Assembly (NCBI GenBank): GCA_011503125.2
Contig: WWBZ02000001.1
Location: forward strand, 3,472,001-3,536,000
DNA length: 64,000 nucleotides
Reading direction: 5' to 3'
From: Botryosphaeria dothidea
Taxonomy: Eukaryota; Ascomycota; Dothideomycetes; Botryosphaeriales; Botryosphaeriaceae
How positions within the stretch are numbered: the first letter of the stretch is position 1; each line of letters begins with the position of its first letter. This document shows positions 22,860-35,287 of the stretch, in pieces. The notes beneath the pieces were generated by a model. It worked only from the letters and a program-made list of their open reading frames with translations. It was not told the origin of the DNA and ran no database searches. Both the position numbers and the translations under genes were made by a program.

Positions 22860-23851
22860 ATGTTCTCACGGAACTATGCTCCTGCCGCATCAGGCGTCAA
22901 CCGGTTCTCCAAACCCACCAACGTCTTTCACACATCCAAGATGTTCAAGAACCCTGCCCAGCGCTCGACCACTTCCCGCAGCAAAGCTGCCCCGCTCTCC
23001 AAATACGCCCTCACATCAAAGCCCCACGGCATCATGAAGAGCACGTCACGCAGGCGGCGCTCTCCGTCTCCCAAAGACCGCGAGAAGCGCCAACGCCAGC
23101 TCGACCACCCTCTCTCCGGCCAATTCATCGGTGAGCGCTCACCACGTCCCCCGAGCACTCCCAGCCCCTACTTCCGCACCAGCTCCCCCCTCCGAGCTCA
23201 CCACTCATCCATCACCCTCCAGAGACGTCCGAGTCCTACCGCACCAACCTCATCAACACCGCCGAAACCGCCCTCCGCAGCACCCGCCGCGGCCTCTTGG
23301 ACCGCCTCGCCCACACCAACGGCCCCACGGCCGACGCTGACCGCGCCCCTTCCCCCTCCAACCGCCTCCCCACAACCACCGAGCTGCAGGCCTCGCACAA
23401 CGCCGCCATCGCCCGCATGACGGCGCCCTTCGGCAGCGAAACGATCCCGCACAACGACGACGACGATGACGACGCCCTCGTGCAACCCAAAGACCCCGTC
23501 ACTCTCGCCGCCAGCATGGCCGACTACGCGGCCGTCGTCGCGCACGAGGAGAAGAAGCTGAGAGCGCTGGGCGAGGAGTGGGCGCAGGTGATGGCGGAGC
23601 TGCGGATGTTCGGCGATGACATCTTCGGGAAGGAGATTGTACGGGGGATGATGACGGGTGGTAAGCGCGCAGGTGTTGGAAGGGCCGGGATGGGCGAGGT
23701 GGAAGTCGAGGCGTTGAGGGAGGCGGTGGCGCAGCTGGCGGCGGAGGGGGCGCGGGAGTGCGAGGAGGTGGAGGAGGCGGAGAGAAAGGCGAAGAAGGGA
23801 CAGAGGCGGAATTTGATGCAGACTTTTGCTGTTTTGATGGGGGATGGTTAG
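22860..23851 (+). CDS. Conserved-looking protein of unknown function
   Basis: Two exons (22860-23130, 23223-23851; 92-nt intron) give 299 residues. The first 90 residues are basic and Ser-rich with SRRRRSPSPKDREKR, a likely nuclear localisation signal. The remainder is predicted mostly helical: YRTNLINTAETALRSTRRGLLDRL, then a run of seven Asp, then MADYAAVVAHEEKKLRALGEEW and a C-terminal Glu/Ala-rich coiled-coil-like segment ending MQTFAVLMGDG. I do not recognise the family. The short helical, nuclear-looking design would fit a kinetochore or chromatin adaptor, but that is speculation. Confidence 0.75.
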
Positions 23852-25851
23852 ATGGTGGGTGAGGGGCGGCGGATATGGAGGAAGAGGGCCTGCTAGATGG
23901 CTGATCTGGTTATAGAGAGATGATTATACATGGCTGGTAGCTTAGCTAGGATATATATGGCAGACGAAGACAATTGATTTTCCTGGGCGTCCTGACTTCG
24001 CTTGTACAATGATGTCATCCAGAATTCTTCTTCCAGCTATCTTCAAGACGAGTGGCTAAGTTCCAAATCACCGACGTATCGGTACAGCCACGGTCATGAA
24101 TTTTTAGTGTCCATTATGCTCTTCAAGCTGACCCAAGTGCACATTTTAAATGACTACTCGGCAATATATTCCGACCGTATCCTGAGAAAAACAATGTCAT
24201 TTTGCGGGAGAGGAAAGATTAAACACTTAAACTCGATCGCGATATCGCCACAAGTCATTCACCCCGTAGCCGACATCCTGAGTAAGATGGATGCATGTGG
24301 AAAAAGTAAGAACACAGCAAGGAAGAGAGAGCGTTGTGTACCTACGAGTCGAGATAATCACCTGACTGAGACTTTGTGCGCTCCATGAATCGGACTCCTT
24401 ATTTGATATGCTGTAGAACTCACAAGGATTCGGTTCTTGTTCAGATCACCAAGTTTGCAACCCCACGGTGAACGCCCTTCACGTGCTTCCCACCCCGTGC
24501 GATTCAATTTCAGTTCATCGTACGATCTCTTATTTAAGTTGAATTAAACACTGCGAGGTCCTGTATACTTGCGATACATAGTAATCTTCCACTATAGTGT
24601 GAAAATGCGCTCACACTATCAAAACATCAACTACGATGACAACACTTCCACAGCGGCCCTCAGATCTCTGGCACATGCCGTGCTTCAACATCTCAACGTC
24701 AAGACATGAACGCCAACATCATACAGAGCCGCTGCTGAGACCCAACGACGGAAACAACTGATCTGTCTCATTATGCTCTACGATGTCATGTTCCGAGCTG
24801 CTAGCCCACGGAATAAACTTTCAGAAGACAAGCGGCCGACGACCCAGAGTGCTCGACAGTTCTATCCCGGCAAAAACATAGTGATATGCCGTCACTTTTG
24901 TGTGGAGAATACAGACAACCGACAGCCAACGCCCCTTTTAACACCATCCAACAACCAAAAAAAATTGCGCCTCTGGCAACCACCCACCACGTGGAGCCCG
25001 CCCCTGCCACTTCACGCGAACACAACCCCGCCCCATCATGCGCCTGGTCTCGATGAAGGGCCAAGCAGCCTTTAAAAACACACGATCCTCTCCGGTTTGA
25101 TTTCGCCGTGCAGAAATTTCTGCTTTTCAGGATATGGAAGGGTCAATGAAATACACCGGTACTGTTGGGTCTTTTCTCCAATTACAGTTTTTCAAGCTTC
25201 ACTTGGATGTTGTCTTCCCCGAACTCTTCCTTAGGCACATACTATTTCCAGCAAGTAAGCGATGAGCACCGGCATCATGCAGAGGTGCTACTCAGCAGAG
25301 CCATATTGTGCTGATGGCGCTGGAATTTAGCCAAAGATGAGGCTGGATATCTACCTTGGGCGGACCACGTAACAAGGAAAGGCCAAGGAGAGAAAAGTTT
25401 TGATGTAGTCGTAGTAATTTAAAGTGATCTCCGTGAGTTTGAAGATTTGCTTAGGAGATTCGTTAGATGGATTTGTTTCAACGAAGGGAATGAAGTGGCC
25501 TCAGTCGTCAGCTTAAAACCCGCGCTCCGATCCGCACACCTGGTCTCGTGAGGTTCTCGGAAGAAATGCGTCATTGCATTAATCACTTGACTAACAGCAA
25601 TGCTCTAATGAGAAGTAACCCGCAGGCGTTGGTAAGAATACACAAACAACCAGCCGTTACTTTGAGGAGGAAAGAATAAAGAAATTAAGTGGCCAAGAAA
25701 AAGAAGGAAAGGGGGCCATGAGAAATGTACAAACGTCGTCATCAAAAGAAAGAAAAAATGTGAGAAACACCCAATCAACCACAACACATAATGCCCGTTA
25801 CAATGAATCAATCCCATCAAAAGCCTACATCCAAAAAACGGCATCACTCTT
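23852..25851. other. Intergenic, 2 kb, nothing recognised
   Basis: AT-richer than flanking genes and without a plausible coding frame on either strand. It separates the 3' ends of two convergent genes, so little promoter content is expected. No repeat or transposon signature was seen. Confidence 0.6.
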
Positions 25852-28765
25852 TTACAACTCCCCCCTCTCTTTCTCCTTCCCCAACTTGACCAACTTCTCC
25901 GCCGTCCCCGCCCTCTCCTCAAATAACCGCCTCAGGTCCTCTACGCTCTTCTTTTTCAAATCCAGCTTGCGCGGATTGTCCTTCGGAATTGGCGGCGGTT
26001 CAAAGCTCGGCATGCGTTTAAGGAGACCCGAGGACATAGCACGAGGCTTCGTCGGCGGTTCGGGAGCCATGGTCGCCGCGCGCTGAAGGTTGCCATTATT
26101 ACCAGAAGAATTCGCGGGGTAGACGGGGCGGGCAAGAGAGTTGATTGTGGGGCCGCGTGAGCGAGAGTGCTCGCGGGTGTACTCGGAGCCAACGTTTTCG
26201 GCGGAGAGAGAAGAAGTGGAGGTACGGCGGGACAGGTCGTTTGTAGGAGAGAAGGTCGGAAAATCTATTGGTTTGCGGGATTCGGCGTCTTGTGGAGACA
26301 AGGAGGGGAAACGGTTGCTGAAAGTCGAGGGACTGGTGAGATTGGGTGATTGAATGGGGGAAGCAGAGGGCTTGCTTGAGCCGCTAGATCCAGGTCTGGA
26401 GGTGACGGGCTTGCGATGAACTCCACCAGCAGCAGCGGCTGCACCAATCATCTCAGCAAGACCGGGGGGCGCACGGGACTGGGCGGAGAAGGGTTGGTTG
26501 CTTTGGGCTTGGGTAGGAAATTGGGTCGCAGAGACGGTGCGCTCTGGGGAAGAAACAGCACTCTCCGCGCTAGCGATCTGCTCCGCAGTCAGGGCTTTGC
26601 GTTTTGGCACGATAATATGAGGAACAGTGGGACCAGGAAGTCGCGCACCAGACTTATCCTGTTTCTTCTCGTCCACGCTCCACCCTGTACTGCGGGCAGG
26701 GGCAAATCCATCCGTTGTTGCGGCGTATGTGAGAGGTGATTCGGAGCTTCCTGCCATCTCGTCTGCGAGCACAGTCGAATACCGCGGCGGCACCTGGACG
26801 GTCGGCGCTGGCTTACGTCTTACTGATGAATCGTCACTACCTGACGGACTCAGGGGAATGTTTTTGGAACTAGATACCGAAGGGCGTGGAGGCAATGCGG
26901 GTGGTGGTGCATCATCAGTGTTGTCTTGCATGATGATTCCAGAGAACTGCTTCTCAGAATCGGCGAACCCAGCATCTTCCTCCGAAGGCGATTCAACACC
27001 AAAATCCTCGGATCTAGGGCGAGGTTTGCGAGAAGCCTCCAAGGGGTCTTCATATTCCTGCGGGGTTTGCGGTGGCTCCAAATCACGTTGAAAGGTAGAA
27101 GCTTCAGCACCACAGTCTTCGCGGAGCCCCTCATCCCACAGGTCGATGGCCTCGGCCAAGATACGGCGCACCACACTAGAGATCTTCGCATCCTCAATCT
27201 GGTCAGGACCACAAACAAGCGTGGGCGCAAAGCACACGGCCAAGTTCTCGGCAGACATCTTGTTCTCATCTTGGTGCGCAGCGACAATGCTAAGAAGCGG
27301 AAGCAGATGGCGAACCAGAATTTCCCGTGAAACCACTGGAATTGCGGACCATTCCGACTTCGGAGATATCAACTCCGCCAATGTATTACGCGTCGGGGGT
27401 TCGTCGGGATTTCCGAATAGGCTTCGCACTTCGCGGTACGACGATTGGGGAAAGATCGGCTGGCGCAGTTCAGCATACCAACTCTTGATCAGACCCGCTG
27501 CGAGGTAGACACCATAGCAATCCCTCGAATCAACCTCGTTCACGATAGCCAATGTGGTTTCCGCATTATCAAAGGGAGGAAGAGGAAGCATGGCACCGTT
27601 CTCCTTCCACAGAATGTACCTCTGGCCGCGATCATACGCTTCCTTCAAGATCTCCTTGAGTCTGGAATGTGGCGGGATTCGGAAAATTCCTTCGGTGCCA
27701 ATGTTGGCTTCCATAAGTAGGAACGTCGTGGTTTCGCGTAACACACGCGGTAGCCTGGTGTCACCTCTAGCATTTCTAGGCAAGGGCTGCTTGACGGAAA
27801 AAGCCCGGCGGCCACTGGCGAAAGGTGCGTGGATGTCTGGCGATAAGCGTCGATCATGGAGATATGCGGACGGCGGTATCAACAACGTCTCCACAGGCAG
27901 ATGTACTGCTAGCTGGGTCAAGGTAGAGACTGCGATTCTCGTGTCAGCACAATGCCTCAACCAGCCACACCCGTTCCATGCATGTAAGCCAGGAACGGCT
28001 GAGCTCAGCAATTGCGGACTCCTTCGCTCGTGTTCCCTCAGCGCTCACTTCTCTCGTATGAGTACGGAGATGCTGCGGTCGATTGCGCGCGTCTTTGACG
28101 CCCAGAATTGCGCCAAGACCGTAAGCAGCCGGCGCGGGGCCCACGCGGGCAGTTCCCAAAAATGGTAAGCACTCACCATGGACGATTTTCCTCCTGAATT
28201 TGGGACTGGCGATGGTTGAGAACATCTCCACCAGGATCCTGACCCAGCTCCTCTCGTGCACAATGTAAAGTTTCTGTAGGCGCTTGCGCATGGCACGGCT
28301 CAGGACATGGTATGCCTGAATGAACCAGCCCCAACCCGGGCGATTCTTCTTACCGCCAGCCGCACGCTCCGCATCCCCGCCAGCGAAGAATATGACCTCG
28401 TATTCGGTTCCGCTGAGCAGCTCTTCCTCGCCCGGCAAACGGGCGAGCACGTAGGGGAGTAATGCGTCGAAGTCGTGCTCATCGGCGTCGGGCAAGGCGG
28501 CGGCATTCAGGATGTAGATGGGGAGTCCGGAGTCGGAGGGCACAGGCGTGCGATAGAGGATGCTGGCGGCAGCCTTCGCCAGTTCATGGTCGTAGTCGGC
28601 GGAGGTGCGGGGAGGAGGGACGGCGCTGAGGGAAGTGCTGCGCAGACGGCCTGCGCGTTGGGCGAGTTGAGCGCGCATTGCTTTTCCAGACCAGGTTAGC
28701 CGGCGACGTATGCCCATAGCAGCCGAGCTGTGGTGGTCGTGTTCGTGATGGTGTTGCAACTTCAT
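25852..28765 (-). CDS. RhoGAP protein with N-terminal CRAL-TRIO-like domain (ECM25-type)
   Basis: Two exons (28765-28177 and 27929-25852) give 888 residues, joining KIVH|VSTLTQLAVHLP. Residues about 60-245 form a CRAL-TRIO/BCH-like lipid-binding domain (FDALLPYVLARLPGEEE; GWGWFIQAYHVLSR; LLIPPSAYLHDRR). The RhoGAP domain follows at about 260-450 with LPRVLRETT, the arginine-finger segment EGIFRI (R280), KSWYAELRQPIFP and NKMSAENLAVCFAPTL. The long Ser/Pro-rich tail carries polyproline (PPPALPPRPSVSSSK) likely to bind SH3 proteins. The family switches off Rho/Cdc42-type GTPases at membranes, acting in polarity and cell wall organisation. The 247-nt intron is long for this window; an extra small exon inside it (near 28045-28110) is not excluded. 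The start is the first ATG in frame. Confidence 0.88.
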
Positions 28766-29447
28766 GCTCCACTCTCTTTTGCGGCTTGGGCGGGACGCAA
28801 CAGACAACAAAGGACTGGAAGAATGAAGGCAGGTGCGCGGGGTGTCTGGGGCTATATTGGGAAATTTGCGAGACTTACTGCGGCAGTGGCTTCTGGAGGA
28901 TGATAAGAGAGTTGGCCCTACGCTACCCCTGCTGGTGTCGAAGAATGTGCCGTCTGAAGGGACTCGTAATGCAGGCGACCCTGAGCGACAATGCTTGCGT
29001 AAGGCAGGAGGGCGGAAGGCGCCTCACAGGGCTGAAACCAGAGCTTTTTCACGGGCAGGTGGCGGCGGATCTGCATTCACTCGGGCGACTTCATGCTGTG
29101 ATGCCCCGCAGGCTTCGACGTCAGGCGGTGAGAACGGAGCGAGGGTGTCTGGCAGCAAGGATGCGGTGGTTTAGTCGGCCCCTGCACGTCCAGCCAGGTC
29201 GCCCGGCCGACGCGTACCCTGCCCGCCCTGCTCAGGATCTGTATGAACTGGCGTGTCCTAGCGCCGCCTACGTGTCCGTTCGCTCGTAACGTGCTGTCTA
29301 TTTTTTCTCTAAACTACTGACTACTTCGCCTGTTTTTACTTTTAGGCTTCCCGATCATCATGCCCGCACGGTCTGCTAGATAGCGCGAATCGGCACGCTC
29401 CCACCAACAGCTTGCAGTGCCTGATCGACCGCCACGCACAAGACTAT
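28766..29447. other. Intergenic, nothing recognised
   Basis: About 0.7 kb between the start of the RhoGAP gene and the 3' end of the TCF25-type gene. It should hold the RhoGAP promoter. No site or coding signal was singled out. Confidence 0.55.
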
Positions 29448-31592
29448 CTATGCCGCAGGATTCACATCCCTGCCGCCTTGTGTCCCATCGTCACCAGCTC
29501 CGCCGCCCTCCGCTTGGTCCCCCGTGGCGTGGTGTTGAGCCTCGGGCAGGTCAGCAACCGGCTCGTCTAATTCGCCCATCATCTCCATCTGGTTCTGCAG
29601 CTGCTCAAAGCGTTGCGTACGCTCCCAGAACTCCTGGAAGGGTATCCCGCGCTCCATCATCCGCCTCACTACTTCTTCGTCACGCACGTCCGGTTCGAGC
29701 GGAGGCGTCTCGTCGAGTCGGTTAGCCGCCCGCTGCTCCCCCGCAGCCTCCTCCTCGCGCGCTTGGAACCATGGCATGAGGCTCTGAAAGAAGGCCCGGA
29801 GATTGCTGTACTCTTCCCGCATTTCCGCCGCTGACTGGCCCTCGCGACGTCTGCTTGTCATGCTCGGGCTCGGGTCATACGAAGCCAGGTTGTCGCTCGG
29901 AGGTAGCGGGTCCGATGTTGACTGAACTTTGGAACTCAGGGATCGCGGGACTGCACTGATGAGTGCCGGGTTGTCGGTAAGTATGGTGTGACGGGCCATG
30001 TCTCGGGTTATGGTCACTTCTGCAGGGTCTTCCATTCTAGAAGCCTGCACCGCCGATGCCACCTCCACCAGCAAATTCTTGGCTTCTGGCGTGTTCCAAA
30101 TGTCCTTGGCCCGGATGACGTACAACTCGGTTAGCAGATGCTCGTAGGGCGAGCGAGGCTGCTTTCCCCAGACGCCTGGTGGTATGTCGTTGATCTCGAG
30201 TTCCTGAAATAGACGAGCCGCCACCCAAGGGAACTTGCCGACGGCCGTGTAAAGTTTCTGTTGTCCTTTGCTTCGCTCGTTTGCCTGGACGTGCACCAAC
30301 CCTGACGTCAGCTGTATGTTTGGAAGCTCAGCCCATTTCGATTTAAAGAAGTCACTCTGGGATAGGTTGAGGAAGTCCTGTTGCTGTCTACCGCGAATGG
30401 CGTACTGATCGATGACAAGGCGAACACAATAAGGATCATTCTCAGGATCCAGGCTGAGGAGTAGCTTTGCCCATTCGTAAACAGTCCGCCAGGTTGAGCG
30501 CATGCCCAGATTGGCAATGTAGCGCCATGCAGCAAGCCAGAATTCTCTGTTCTCAGGCCTCCGGAAATCCAACCTTGCCTTTCCCTGCGATAGGTTGTTG
30601 GAGAAAGTCGAGTGAACCGAGCGACCAAAGGAGAATAGAGCACGCTCGAGAAGGTCGCCAGACGTTGCGTGATCCCGCTCTTGCTTTGCGATTTCTGAGA
30701 CTTGAAGGAGGGTAGAGATGTGGTATGGATTGAACTGAAGCAGCTGTACCAGCCGGTTTGGATCCATGGAGGCTACGCAACTTTCGAATTGCCTTTGTAC
30801 GTCCTGGTACGCTGTACTGTGTATAAATCTGTACTCGACGGTGCCATTTGCGCGCTTCTCTACGATCTCCATGCCCAGGCCACCGCTTGTCGCTCTGGGC
30901 CATTCCTCCTTGCCCTGTACGAATATGTTCCGGCGCAGGCCCAGCGACGCAAGCCCTTGCCCTCCTGGCATGTTGCGAGCAGCTACGGCTTGCGCGAGGC
31001 CAAGCTGCTGGGCACCTCTGCCACGCCTACGCCCACCACCAGGCTCGTCGTCTGTCCTGTTATCCAGTGCGGCTCTCCCGAAGAGCTTACGCATTTCATT
31101 CTGTGCATGTAGGCCCTGTGTATCGATTGCCAGCAGCTTGAATAATTCCTGCGCCATGGCGTCGGCCGCACTCTCCTCAGCCGACTTTCCCTGATCTTCC
31201 GAGTTGCCGACTTTGAGGGACTGCAGCGCGAGGTCGATCTCATCGAGTTCGGAGGCTCCGGACTGATCCTTTGTGGGCGTGTCACTGGCCTGCTTAGCTG
31301 ACTTTGCCTTCTTCTTCTTTTTCTTGCGCTTTGCGCTGGAGGCCTTGGGTTTCGGTGCCTCCTCTTCGCTTTCCTCTCGGGCTTCGGCCGGCTCTTCCGG
31401 TTCTTGCTTGTCATCGTCGTCGTCGTCGTCTTCGTCTTCGCCGCCTAACATGGCGAACATGCTAGCCTTCGCGGGGCGGGCGGCGAGAAGTTCTTCTTCC
31501 GATTCGTCATCCTCATTTTCGGCGGCCAATTGCTCGAGCTGCTTCTTCTCCTCAAGCTCGCGCTGGAGCTTCCGCAACGCGCGTGCAGACAT
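29448..31592 (-). CDS. TCF25/Rqc1 family protein
   Basis: A single exon of 714 residues; the start is ATG 31592 because the family begins M-S-x-R-ALRKLQRE. An acidic segment (GGEDEDDDDDDDK) and a lysine block (KRKKKKKK) precede the conserved core: NIFVQGKEEWPR, FESCVASMDPNRLVQLLQFNPYH, LERALFSFGRSVHSTF, LDFRRPENREFWLAAWRYI and PYCVRLVIDQYAIR. These identify the TCF25/NULP1 family, whose yeast member Rqc1 belongs to the ribosome quality-control complex with the E3 ligase Ltn1. The C-terminus is Gln/Met/Glu-rich. The frame continues upstream of the start through CTG/TTG codons, but no better ATG is found there. Divergent from the PP2C gene, 312 bp away. Confidence 0.93.
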   Translation of the reverse strand: MSARALRKLQRELEEKKQLEQLAAENEDDESEEELLAARPAKASMFAMLGGEDEDDDDDDDKQEPEEPAEAREESEEEAPKPKASSAKRKKKKKKAKSAKQASDTPTKDQSGASELDEIDLALQSLKVGNSEDQGKSAEESAADAMAQELFKLLAIDTQGLHAQNEMRKLFGRAALDNRTDDEPGGGRRRGRGAQQLGLAQAVAARNMPGGQGLASLGLRRNIFVQGKEEWPRATSGGLGMEIVEKRANGTVEYRFIHSTAYQDVQRQFESCVASMDPNRLVQLLQFNPYHISTLLQVSEIAKQERDHATSGDLLERALFSFGRSVHSTFSNNLSQGKARLDFRRPENREFWLAAWRYIANLGMRSTWRTVYEWAKLLLSLDPENDPYCVRLVIDQYAIRGRQQQDFLNLSQSDFFKSKWAELPNIQLTSGLVHVQANERSKGQQKLYTAVGKFPWVAARLFQELEINDIPPGVWGKQPRSPYEHLLTELYVIRAKDIWNTPEAKNLLVEVASAVQASRMEDPAEVTITRDMARHTILTDNPALISAVPRSLSSKVQSTSDPLPPSDNLASYDPSPSMTSRRREGQSAAEMREEYSNLRAFFQSLMPWFQAREEEAAGEQRAANRLDETPPLEPDVRDEEVVRRMMERGIPFQEFWERTQRFEQLQNQMEMMGELDEPVADLPEAQHHATGDQAEGGGAGDDGTQGGRDVNPAA

Positions 31593-31904
31593 GGCGGTGA
31601 GCGAGTATGGTGGTGTGAGTGGCGGTGCTGTGGGAATAGAGTCAGAGAAGAATGGCAAACGCCGCGGTGTTTGTACTTGTGCGCGCGGTGATGACGTGGG
31701 GCAAAGCACTCGGCCGGGGGTGGACGTGCGTCTAGCGAAACGGGCCGAGAAAGCCAAAACGATCGGCGAGCGGTGCGGGAGCCTCAACACCAGCGGCTCA
31801 GCTCAGCCCATCCTCGTCTACCTCCGACAAGCTCCCTTCGACACCGCCTTCATCCTCTCCCTCGACTCCACTCTCGCCGACTCAGGCCATCGGGCGTCTT
31901 CCAA
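31593..31904. promoter_or_regulatory. 312-bp bidirectional promoter between TCF25-type and PTC5-type genes
   Basis: The two starts face away from each other with 312 bp between. No clear TATA box is present. Specific factor sites were not assigned. Confidence 0.6.
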
Positions 31905-33843
31905 ATGCGTCGCGCTGCCCTCCAGACGTGCCGCGCCGTTCGTCGCCCGGGCCTTCACAGAGTCGTCCGCGCCCCGTCGAGCCATGCCCTCGGCTCGCGT
32001 GCCATCTCTTCTCGCCAGCGGAACAACCACCAGATCCTGCAGTCCTCAATGCAATTCCGTATCTTCTCCTACGCTCTAGTATCGACTGCTGTCGCCACCG
32101 GCGCGTGGCTCGCCTACCGAGGTGATTCGGGTAACCCCGTGCAAGGCGTCTCGCCCGTCTCCTCCGTCTCCACGGCCGTCCAGCAGACCAGAGGATTGTC
32201 TGCATCGAGCGTTTACACCAGCGCGGCGAACACACACGGGCCCACATCCGACAAAGCTCCAGACGAGGGCAACAAGGTTCTGGTCATTCACCAGGGCGAG
32301 GTCTTCACGGGCACGCTCCCAGCCGACGCTCCTTTGTCGAAGGCGACAGACGACTACGGCCGGAAGGTCGTCGAGATGTTGACGCCGGAGCAAGCAACAC
32401 AGAAGCTGAGGCGGAATGAGGAGTCATGGCTTGTTGGGCGAGGCAAGGGAGTGGTGCGCTACGACGTGGTGCAGATCCCTAGCAATGACCCGATCGAGGA
32501 CGACCACGCCGAGAAGATCATTGAAGTGCCCCAGAGCGTAGCATCGACTGATGACGGCTCCTCGAACAGCGATTGGATGTTCTGGGGCGTCTTTGATGGC
32601 CACAGGTATGATAAGGGTGCGGATCAGGCAATCGTGACAAGTGTTGACATGACGTTGTAGCGGCTGGATCACCTCGGCGAAATTGCGCAACTCGCTCATC
32701 TCATTCGTGGCCCGCGAGCTGAACGCTACGTACAAGTCTGCCCTCGCGGACCCTGCCGTCAAGCTTCCAACCGCCGAGTCGATCGACAAGGCCATTAAGA
32801 CCGGCTTCCTACGTCTTGACCACGAAATCGTTCATGAATCGGTTCAAAAGGTAATGAAGGCGCAATCGAAGCGTGTAGCTGCTGAATTGCTTGCTCCTGC
32901 GCTGGCTGGCTCTTGCGGTCTGTTGTCTTTCTACGACAGCAACTCTAAGCTCCTTCGGGTGGCCTGCACCGGTGATTCGCGTGCTGTTCTCGGAAGGAGA
33001 GGCTCGAACGGCAAGTGGACGGCAACTGCCCTGTCCGTAGATCAGACCGGAGGTACCGAGGAAGAGGCGGCACGCCTGCGGAGAGAGCATCCCGGCGAGC
33101 CCGATGTGACCAGAAACGGTCGCATCTTGGGCGGCCTTGAGCCCTCGAGAGCTTTCGGAGACGCCATCTACAAGTGGAGCATTGAAACGCAGAGGAAGAT
33201 CAAGGAGGTTTACTTCGGTCGCTCTGCGCCGGCTCTGCTCAAGACCCCGCCGTACGTCACGGCCGAGCCTGTTGTCACTACGACGAAGGTCCAGCCTGAA
33301 AAGGGTGACTTCGTCGTTATGGCTACAGATGGCCTTTGGGAGATGCTGACCAACGAGGAGGTTGTTGGCCTCGTCGGCCAGTGGCTCGAGTCCCAGGCCG
33401 AGGGTAAGAACGGCCAGAGCAACGCTAACGCGTGGCTCAAGAGCTGGTTCAGCCAACAGAAGGGTCTGCCTATTGAGAAGGATGGCGCCCAGCAAGATCT
33501 CAGCGGCCAGCGCGCCCCCATCAGGCAAAGGCAGTGGGGCGTTAAGGGTTCTGAGTCCGAGAGGTTTGTCGTTGAGGACAAGAATGCAGCAACGCATCTG
33601 GTGCGCAATGCCCTTGGTGGAAAGAACCAGGATCAGCTGTGCGCGTTGCTCACGCTGCCGAGCCCTTTCTCCCGTCGCTACAGGTATGTGATTTTCGATT
33701 GAGTGATGTGTGAATTGGGCTAACCCGGACACAGGGATGATCTGACTGTCGAAGTGATCTTCTTCGGCGAGGGTGAAAACACGGGCAATGTCCAGCTGAA
33801 CAAGGAGGCTAGTGCATCGACAGATGTCAAGGCCAAGCTATGA
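31905..33843 (+). CDS. Mitochondrial PP2C phosphatase, PTC5 type (pyruvate dehydrogenase phosphatase)
   Basis: Three exons (31905-32605, 32661-33683, 33735-33843) give 610 residues. The Arg-rich N-terminus without acids is a mitochondrial presequence and is followed by one membrane segment (YALVSTAVATGAWLAY). PP2C metal and catalytic motifs occur in order: RYDVVQIPSNDPIEDD, WGVFDGH|SGW, GSCGLLSFYD, CTGDSRAVLG, ILGGLEPSRAFGD, VVMATDGLWEM, and the last-exon DDLTVEVIFFGEG. This arrangement is that of Ptc5, which dephosphorylates and activates pyruvate dehydrogenase E1-alpha in the matrix or intermembrane space. Both introns split codons of invariant motifs (GH|SGW and YR|DDL), supporting the splice calls. 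Confidence 0.94.
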
Positions 33844-34215
33844 TTTTAACATGCTTCGAATCTAAGCAACACTACCATAGCTGATACCCCGTGTTGCTAT
33901 ATATGGCTCTTGATTATTGCTTCATTCTTAGTCTTGCCTCTCACGAGACAAAAAGCCTGGAGTGAATTCTGGCGCAAGGTTGGTTGGGTGGGCCAGGGAT
34001 GCATTGTGGTGCATGCAAATTTTCGACCTCATCGGATAATGAGATCGACACTACATGATAGTGTACTATTACTATACATGTGCTGAATGATAAATTCGCT
34101 TGATGATCTGGACCCATGAAAACATGTTGGATTTTGAGTGTATCGGCCGTTTTCCGGCTTTGGTATTACATCATAAACCTTTTCTACCACTGAGCAACTT
34201 CTTCAGGCCTGAGAA
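33844..34215. other. Intergenic between convergent 3' ends
   Basis: 372 bp between two stop codons facing each other. It contains only terminator/3' UTR sequence as far as can be seen. Confidence 0.6.
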
Positions 34216-34867
34216 TTACATGTTGCCGATACCGGGCGTCCAGGTATCTCCTATCCTCTTCACCTCGTTGATGAAGCGTCGGCTCGTTATTTGTGTCGAG
34301 CCAACAGACTGCTCCGCGTTGGCGGTCAGAGGAGAATGCTGGTCCGGGTCATAAAAGGGGTTGCGCAGCAGTCCGATATATGCTGACTGCAACGCCTTGA
34401 AAGCCTTTTCGCCCGCATCAGCGCCACCAATCCCAAATGAAAGAGGACAAAACTCGCAATAGGGTGACAGCGATGTAAGACTTACTGGCTTCATGTCGGC
34501 ATCCCTCAAGCCGATAGCGGAGGCGTTCTTGGCGTCGTTGGCGGTGGCGGGCCTGCCCTCCATGTCGACGACGATGACGAACTTGACGCCGGTGTTGGTC
34601 ATCCAGCCGTACATGGCAAGGCGCTCGTCGACGGCCTGCAGAAGGCCGAAGTCCTGGTCGGCCGTCTTGTGCGGCATGCGGGCCTCGAAGATGTCGAGGG
34701 AAGAGGACAGGAGAAAGGAGAATTCGAGCGGGGCCCGGGCCTCAGGCGGGAAGAGGGAGACATGGAGAGGGTTGTTCTTTTTGCATAAGTTTGATTGAAT
34801 TTGAGCATTGAAGCAAGCTGCTACGTACATGCTTCCCTATGATGCCGATGCATGCGATGGAGGGCAT
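34216..34867 (-). CDS. TRAPP complex subunit, TRAPPC2L/Tca17 type (sedlin fold)
   Basis: Three exons (34867-34829, 34776-34486, 34404-34216) give 172 residues. The N-terminus IACIGIIGKHNNPLHV crosses the first intron and is the hallmark longin strand of sedlin-like proteins. SSSLDIFEAR, YGWMTNTGVKFVIVVD and AFKALQSAYIGLLRNPFY follow, ending in FINEVKRIGDTW. This fits TRAPPC2L (Tca17 in yeast) better than TRAPPC2 (Trs20). The TRAPP complexes act as Rab/Ypt exchange factors at the Golgi. Residues about 142-155 form a small insertion. It is divergent from the complex I gene, 420 bp away. Confidence 0.88.
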
Positions 34868-35287
34868 GCGAGTGGCTCCTGCCATAGTTGCCGCAGACGA
34901 GATTTTCACATGCGCTTAGGGGAGGATGTAGACTTGGGGAGTGAGGCGACTTGCAGCACCGGTTGCATTTGCACAGGACACAGACGCTTCGGGGTTACCT
35001 CATTGCTCGGGAGGTCGATGTGGTCATCAGGGACGTCGTTGGGCGAGCCGGGGTTCGGAGAATCGGCGGGGCAATGGCGCGGCCAAATCAGATCGCAGGC
35101 TATAGCGCTCCCGTAAGATCCAGAGCCAAGCACCAAGCGCAAGCGAGTCTTCGTTCCCTACCGACGTCGACGACATCGACTCGCTGCCCATCCGCCACCC
35201 GCTCCTCCGCGTCCGCCCACCTCTCCACTCCACTCCACCCATTTCCTCTTTCGCCGTCCGCATCGTGCCCGGGTAATCACCACCGCC
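34868..35287. promoter_or_regulatory. 420-bp bidirectional promoter between TRAPPC2L-type and complex I genes
   Basis: The region is GC-rich upstream of both starts and shows no obvious TATA element. A pyrimidine-rich stretch just before 35288 (Ser/Pro-like CT-rich) is typical of fungal initiator regions. Confidence 0.5.

Noticed and set aside
31273..32079. A 268-codon plus-strand frame
   Set aside because: Mostly Ser-run antisense to the acidic segment of the TCF25-type gene.
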